Shown in pieces: positions 60,174 to 64,000 of a stretch of 64,000 bases of DNA. Source of the DNA: Mycobacterium asiaticum. Its GTDB lineage: Bacteria > Actinomycetota > Actinomycetes > Mycobacteriales > Mycobacteriaceae. The notes under the pieces are model-generated. The model did not search any database and was not told the DNA's origin. It saw only the letters and a program-made list of their open reading frames with translations. The translations under genes and the position numbers were made by a program. Location of the stretch: NCBI RefSeq assembly GCF_001673365.1, contig NZ_LZLS01000086.1:1-64000 (forward strand), in the 5' to 3' direction. Within the stretch, counting starts at the first letter, position 1; every line of letters begins with the position of its first letter.

Positions 60174-60970
60174 GAATCAGCCTCCAAAGGAGCCCAGTTC
60201 GCAGTTCGTTTGTCCGCGAAGGCATGCGGGCCCTCGTTCTGGTCCGGATGCCCCCACATCGACGTCAGATGCTTGGCGCCTTCGCGGCATGCGTCGGTCA
60301 GCCCGTACTCGAGTGCGCCCCACAGCGCTCGTTTGGTTGCTCGCATCGCCGCGGGGGAGTTCTTGGCGATTTTCTCGGCGAGTTCCTGGGCAACTTCGCG
60401 TAGTCGGTCGGGCGGGTCGACGACCTGGCTGATCATCCCGAGTTCGTACGCTCGCTGGGCGCTCAGCCGTTCGTGACTGCCCACCAACGCCATTCGCAGC
60501 ACGGCCTCGGCCGGCATCTTGCGCATCAGCGCAATGGTTTCCAATGCGCTGACCTGACCGATGGACACGTGTGGATCGACGAAGCTCGCATCCGACGACG
60601 CGATGACGATGTCGGCGTCGGCCACCCAGTGCAATCCGCCCCCCGCGCACACCCCGTTGACTGCGGTGATGACCGGTTTCTCGACGTTGCAGTGCCACGC
60701 CGTCAACTTGAGGTCCAACGTGCGCATCGTTTCCTGGAATTGCAGCACCGCCTCACCGTCCAACGACTCCATGTCGGCACCAACTTGGAACGCCCGTCCG
60801 TTTCCGGTGTGCACGATGACGCGGACATCGGGGTCGGTGTTCAATTCCGCCCAGGCTCTGGGGAATTCCGAACGCATGACGCTGTCGTAGGCGTTGAGCC
60901 GGTCCGGCCGGTTGTTGACGATCCAGCCGACCGGTCCGCGCCGTTCGACTACCAGCCTCTGATACGTCAC
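60170..60970 (-). CDS. Enoyl-CoA hydratase/isomerase family protein (copy 1)
   Basis: A 266-aa crotonase. The oxyanion loop is NGRAFQVGADMESL, and VNGVCAGGGLHWVADADIVIAS is the second conserved block. The hydratase Glu positions are occupied by Asp and His in SFVDPHVSIGQ. That block and the C-terminus (KNSPAAMRATKRALWGALEYGL) are shared with copy 2 below, so the two are likely duplicates. The GTG at 60970 overlaps the copy 2 stop by 4 bases. Confidence 0.88.
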   Translation of the reverse strand: MTYQRLVVERRGPVGWIVNNRPDRLNAYDSVMRSEFPRAWAELNTDPDVRVIVHTGNGRAFQVGADMESLDGEAVLQFQETMRTLDLKLTAWHCNVEKPVITAVNGVCAGGGLHWVADADIVIASSDASFVDPHVSIGQVSALETIALMRKMPAEAVLRMALVGSHERLSAQRAYELGMISQVVDPPDRLREVAQELAEKIAKNSPAAMRATKRALWGALEYGLTDACREGAKHLTSMWGHPDQNEGPHAFADKRTANWAPLEADS

Positions 60971-61782
60971 GAAACCTCCGCTGCGTCCGAGAGCGGTTGC
61001 CATTGCGGCGGGCGCTTGTCAAGCCAGGCCCGGGCACCCTCACCGTGGTCGGGATGATTGCGCAGCCGCCAGATTTCATCGGCGGCATCGTTGCGGGCCT
61101 GGGTCAACCCGACTTCCAGGGAGTGCCATAACGCTTTCTTCGTCGCTCGCATCGCGGTCGGCGAGTTCGTCGCGATCGCGGCGGCCAGCCGCCGTGCGGC
61201 TGTGCGCAGCTGGCCGGGGGGCACCACCTGTGACAGCAGGCCCAACTGGTGGGCCCGCTGCGCCGAAACGCGTTCACCGTTGCCGCTCAGGGCCATTCGG
61301 GTGATCGCCCCCATCGGGGACTTGCGCAGCAGCGTGATCGCCTCGTAGGCGACCGCCTGGCCCACCGACACGTGCGGGTCGACGAACGAGGCCTCCTCTG
61401 CGGCGATAACGATGTCGGCGTCAGCCACCAGGTGCAGACCGCCGCCCGCGCAAATCCCGTTGACCGCCGCGATTACCGGCTTCCACACCTGGCAGTGCCA
61501 CGACGAGATCCTCAGCTCGGCATCTCTGGTCCGGCGCGAATGCCGGCGCATCGCTTCCTTGTCGCGTGCCACCTGAACCACGTCCATTCCGGTGCAGAAG
61601 GCCTTACCGTTGGCGGTGTTGACGATCACGCGGACGTCCGGATCGGCGTCAAGTTCGGTCCAAGCGGATTCCAGTTCGTCGAGCATCAACGAGTCGAAGG
61701 CGTTCCCCGCGTCCGGCCTGTTCAGGATGAGCCAGCCGATGCCGTCGAACTTCTCCACCACCAGGCGCTGATAGTCGCTCAC
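60967..61782 (-). CDS. Enoyl-CoA hydratase/isomerase family protein (copy 2)
   Basis: A 271-aa crotonase highly similar in layout to copy 1: NGKAFCTGMDVVQVA, VNGICAGGGLHLVADADIVIAA, SFVDPHVSVGQAVAYEAI and TNSPTAMRATKKALWHSLEVGL. The start is GTG at 61782, overlapping the acyl-CoA dehydrogenase stop by 4 bases. As two adjacent copies share the same altered active-site block, they may form a heteromeric hydratase or handle two stereoisomers; this is inference. Confidence 0.88.
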   Translation of the reverse strand: MSDYQRLVVEKFDGIGWLILNRPDAGNAFDSLMLDELESAWTELDADPDVRVIVNTANGKAFCTGMDVVQVARDKEAMRRHSRRTRDAELRISSWHCQVWKPVIAAVNGICAGGGLHLVADADIVIAAEEASFVDPHVSVGQAVAYEAITLLRKSPMGAITRMALSGNGERVSAQRAHQLGLLSQVVPPGQLRTAARRLAAAIATNSPTAMRATKKALWHSLEVGLTQARNDAADEIWRLRNHPDHGEGARAWLDKRPPQWQPLSDAAEVS

Positions 61783-63026
61783 GAGCGTGGGATGTCCTTC
61801 CAGGGCTTGCCCTTCCACGGGTCCGGTTCCTTGGGCAACCCAAGCACCCGTTCGCCCAGGATGTTCTTGTTGATGTCGGTGGTGCCGCCCTCCGTGGCGT
61901 TGGCGAGGCTGCGCAGCATGCCGTGGACGTCGCGTGGCAGGGCATCTGGGTCGTCGGTGGGCGGCCAGGCGATCGCGTTGGTGCCGAGCAGATCAACCAT
62001 CAGATCTTGGATCTGCTGGTTGAGCGTCGCCTGGTGCACCTTGCCGATCGAGGATGCGGCACCCGGCGACTGGCCGCTTGAAAGAGCTTGCTTGACACGA
62101 GCATTCGTCCAGCCTCGGACCTGTTCCTGTGCCCACACCCGCATGACTTTATGGCGGACCACGGGGTCGTCCCAGCGGCCGGTCTCCTTTGCCAGAGCGA
62201 TCAGACGCTGGGCGCCGGAGCCACCGAGTCGACCCATGCCTCCGGACCCGGAACCCGATACCATCTGTCGCTCACTGGATAGCGTCGATGCGCTGACACG
62301 CCATCCGTCGTTGACCTCTCCCACCCGGTATCGATCGGGAACCCGCGCGTTGTCGATAAAGACCTCGTTGAACTCGGCCTCACCGGTGATCTGGCGCAGC
62401 GGTCTGACCTGGACACCGGATTGATGCATATCGAGCAGGAAGTACGTGATGCCCTGATGTTTGGGTGCTTCCGGATCGGTTCGTGCAAGCAGGATCGCGA
62501 AATCCGCCACGTCAGCCCATGTCGTCCAGACCTTCTGCCCGGAGATCACCCAGGAATCGCCTTCTCGCACCGCGCGGGTGGCCAACGACGCGAGATCTGA
62601 GCCCGCGCCTGGCTCACTGAATAGCTGGCACCAGCTCTCCTCTTTGCGCACGATCGGCGGCAGGAAGCGCAGCCGCTGTTCTTCGGTGCCATGGCTGAAG
62701 AGTGCCGCGGCGGCATTGTTGAGTCCCAACGGGTTTAGCCGAGGTAGCCGAAGCGGTCGCAGCACCTGATCGATCGCCTGCGCGACTTCGTTGCCGACGC
62801 CCAGCCCGCCGTATTCGCGCGCCCACGTCGGTGCCACAAGACCGGAGGCGGCGAAGACCGGATACCACTGCCGGTAGTCCGCGGGGCTGCGAACCGACCG
62901 CAGCGCGGCCGGGCTCTCGGCGGCAGCCGTGCGCCAGGTGGCGGGCACCTCGGTGTCGACCCATCGCTGCACCGTCGCGATGGCTTCGGCGGTGCTGGTG
63001 GCGTCGGTTATCGGAAGCGCGGTCAT
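61779..63026 (-). CDS. Acyl-CoA dehydrogenase (FadE-type, copy 4)
   Basis: A 415-aa long-type acyl-CoA dehydrogenase. SWCQLFSEPGAGSDLASLATRAV and VISGQKVWTTWADVADFAILLARTDP are the flavin-domain hallmarks, and ATEGGTTDINKNILGERVLGLP is the C-terminal segment. No short partner gene is adjacent on the window side. The ATG start overlaps the stop of the next enoyl-CoA hydratase (ATGA). Confidence 0.9.
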   Translation of the reverse strand: MTALPITDATSTAEAIATVQRWVDTEVPATWRTAAAESPAALRSVRSPADYRQWYPVFAASGLVAPTWAREYGGLGVGNEVAQAIDQVLRPLRLPRLNPLGLNNAAAALFSHGTEEQRLRFLPPIVRKEESWCQLFSEPGAGSDLASLATRAVREGDSWVISGQKVWTTWADVADFAILLARTDPEAPKHQGITYFLLDMHQSGVQVRPLRQITGEAEFNEVFIDNARVPDRYRVGEVNDGWRVSASTLSSERQMVSGSGSGGMGRLGGSGAQRLIALAKETGRWDDPVVRHKVMRVWAQEQVRGWTNARVKQALSSGQSPGAASSIGKVHQATLNQQIQDLMVDLLGTNAIAWPPTDDPDALPRDVHGMLRSLANATEGGTTDINKNILGERVLGLPKEPDPWKGKPWKDIPRS

Positions 63027-63829
63027 CTACCTTCGAACTTTGCGTCGCGCTTGTCGCGGAATGCGGCCAGTCCCTCTTTGAAATCGTCACTGCGGCTGGC
63101 CAATTCGAGTGCCAAAGCCTCGTTTTGCAGGTGGCGGTCGAGGTCGAGTCCGTTGCCGCTGTGTAGCAGCCACTTGGCGAGCCCGAGCGACACCGTTGGC
63201 GCCTCGGCAAGTTGCCCTACAAGTTGCGCTGCGACCGAGTCCAATTGGTCAGGCGCACAGGCACTGTGGATGATGCCCCAGTCGGCCGCGGTCGCCCCGG
63301 TGATCTCCTGGCCCAGCATCACCAGTTGTCTGGTTCGCACCAATCCGATGAGCCGGGGCAGCAGCCACGTCGCGCCGCTGTCGGGGGTGAAACCCCGTGC
63401 CATGAAAGGCTCCCAGAACCGGGTGTCGTCGGCGGCGACGCAGAAGTCCGCCGCCAACGCGATGTGAAAGCCAAGACCCGCCGCCCAGCCGCGGACCACG
63501 GCGACGATGGGCACCTGTGTTTCGAGCAGCAACGGGATGAGCCGGTTGGCCTTGTTCGGCAGCCGGCGTTGTGTGCTGCCTACTCTCGGTTTGCGTTCGG
63601 AGCGAGTGTTATTGGCGATGAGGTCGGACCCGGCGCAGAAGTCCGGCCCTTCGGCGTCGATCCGGATGACGCGCACCGACTCGTCGACGCCCGCAGCGGC
63701 TAGGTGGGCGATCATCGCGTCGAGCATCACGTCGTTGACCGCATTGCGGCGATCGGCGCGATCGAATGTCAGGTGCAGGACCGGACCGTTTTGTTCGGCG
63801 CGCAGACCGGACACGCTGTCGTAACTCAT
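63023..63829 (-). CDS. Enoyl-CoA hydratase/isomerase family protein (copy 3)
   Basis: A 268-aa crotonase, distinct from copies 1 and 2. It has GPDFCAGSDLIANN as the oxyanion loop, RGWAAGLGFHIALAADFCVAAD, and RFWEPFMARGFTPDSGATWLLPRLIG, where Glu in WEPF sits near a catalytic position. It overlaps the stop of the partial MaoC-type gene by 4 bases (ATGA) and is coupled to the dehydrogenase below. Confidence 0.9.
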   Translation of the reverse strand: MSYDSVSGLRAEQNGPVLHLTFDRADRRNAVNDVMLDAMIAHLAAAGVDESVRVIRIDAEGPDFCAGSDLIANNTRSERKPRVGSTQRRLPNKANRLIPLLLETQVPIVAVVRGWAAGLGFHIALAADFCVAADDTRFWEPFMARGFTPDSGATWLLPRLIGLVRTRQLVMLGQEITGATAADWGIIHSACAPDQLDSVAAQLVGQLAEAPTVSLGLAKWLLHSGNGLDLDRHLQNEALALELASRSDDFKEGLAAFRDKRDAKFEGR

Positions 63830-64000
63830 CAGCGTCCGGCGAATTGCGCCGACACGGCTTTAAGCAGGTCTTCGAGATTCCTGGCCCCGCCGGGTGGATC
63901 GGGTAGACGGACGGGTCCCCGTTGGCGACTGGGCAACAGGATCGAGGCGTGTCCGGGTGCGGTGACCTGGTCGCGGTGGTTGGTCGCCGTCAGTTCGAGG
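63826..64000 (-). CDS. MaoC-like / FAS1-like dehydratase, C-terminal part (cut by window end)
   Basis: Only the last 57 codons are inside the window. They read LELTATNHRDQVTAPGHASI then LLPSRQRGPVRLPDPPGG, the characteristic last strand and tail of MaoC-type hot-dog hydratases (TATNxRxQVTAPGxAxxLLPSR pattern), and end at a TGA that overlaps the start of the hydratase gene. The rest lies beyond position 64000. It would belong to the same five- or six-gene transcript. Confidence 0.7.

Noticed and set aside
35104-64000. Idea that the accessory region is a phage or transposon island
   Set aside because: No integrase, transposase, tRNA attachment site or flanking direct repeat was seen.

Overview
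The window is chromosomal DNA from a high-GC actinobacterium, almost certainly a non-tuberculous Mycobacterium. The first half keeps, in reverse orientation, the gene order known from the M. tuberculosis Rv2709-Rv2667 segment: a DUF3099 protein, DUF3039, YihY, sigA, ppgK, suhB, cei, DUF4193, DUF3093, dut, DUF3710, an OB-fold protein, DUF3159, ceoC/ceoB, an APC permease, a TrmA-type methyltransferase, dxs, an RNase D, DUF3000, echA15, hemE-hemY-hemQ, msrB, aftC, an Rv2672-type lipoprotein, ribD-like, zapE, a GNAT, an Rv2668-type protein and clpC2. Names come from recognising the protein sequences; no database search was run.

About 0-32.3 kb is this conserved housekeeping core: transcription (sigA), polyphosphate-dependent glucose phosphorylation (ppgK), dUTP removal (dut), potassium/proton homeostasis (ceoBC, permease, CPA antiporter), isoprenoid entry (dxs), coproporphyrin-route heme synthesis (hemE, hemY, hemQ), arabinan synthesis (aftC) and Clp proteolysis control (clpC2). 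Local differences from the M. tuberculosis order as I remember it are a ridA gene reduced to its last 19 codons beside sigA, and a cation/proton antiporter where an ABC transporter and ars genes would lie between the methyltransferase and dxs. About 32.3-35.0 kb is a short stretch of envelope and secreted genes: a DUF732 protein, an alpha/beta hydrolase, a DUF2510 protein, a cutinase and a DUF805 protein.

About 35.1-64.0 kb is accessory catabolic DNA. It holds an NDMA-dependent (mycofactocin-type) alcohol dehydrogenase, three SDR or P450-linked redox units, three paralogous DapB-like NAD(P) oxidoreductases, two P450s, three acyl-activating enzymes, four acyl-CoA dehydrogenases, three enoyl-CoA hydratases, two MaoC-type hydratases (one cut by the window end), three metal-dependent amidohydrolase-2 proteins, an F420-type luciferase-like oxidoreductase, an isochorismatase-fold protein and a cytosolic-looking periplasmic-binding-fold protein with a TetR regulator. 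Many neighbours overlap by 4 bases (ATGA or GTGA), so transcription units are tight. The content fits activation of a hydrophobic carboxylic acid or alcohol to a CoA thioester followed by beta-oxidation-like steps and P450 or hydrolase chemistry. The substrate cannot be read from sequence.

The most interesting signals are regulatory. A perfect palindrome, GAGAAT-N4-ATTCTC, occurs three times, each time in a gap upstream of accessory genes and spread over 16 kb. This suggests a dedicated regulon whose regulator is not obvious in the window. A second, unrelated 21-bp operator sits between the TetR gene and its divergent neighbour and recurs (17 of 21 positions) in front of a P450, with the same placement over a -10 box. 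The clpC2 promoter has two copies of GTCAAC-N5-GTTGAC lying exactly over its -35 and -10. No tRNA, rRNA, CRISPR array, insertion sequence or phage gene was seen.
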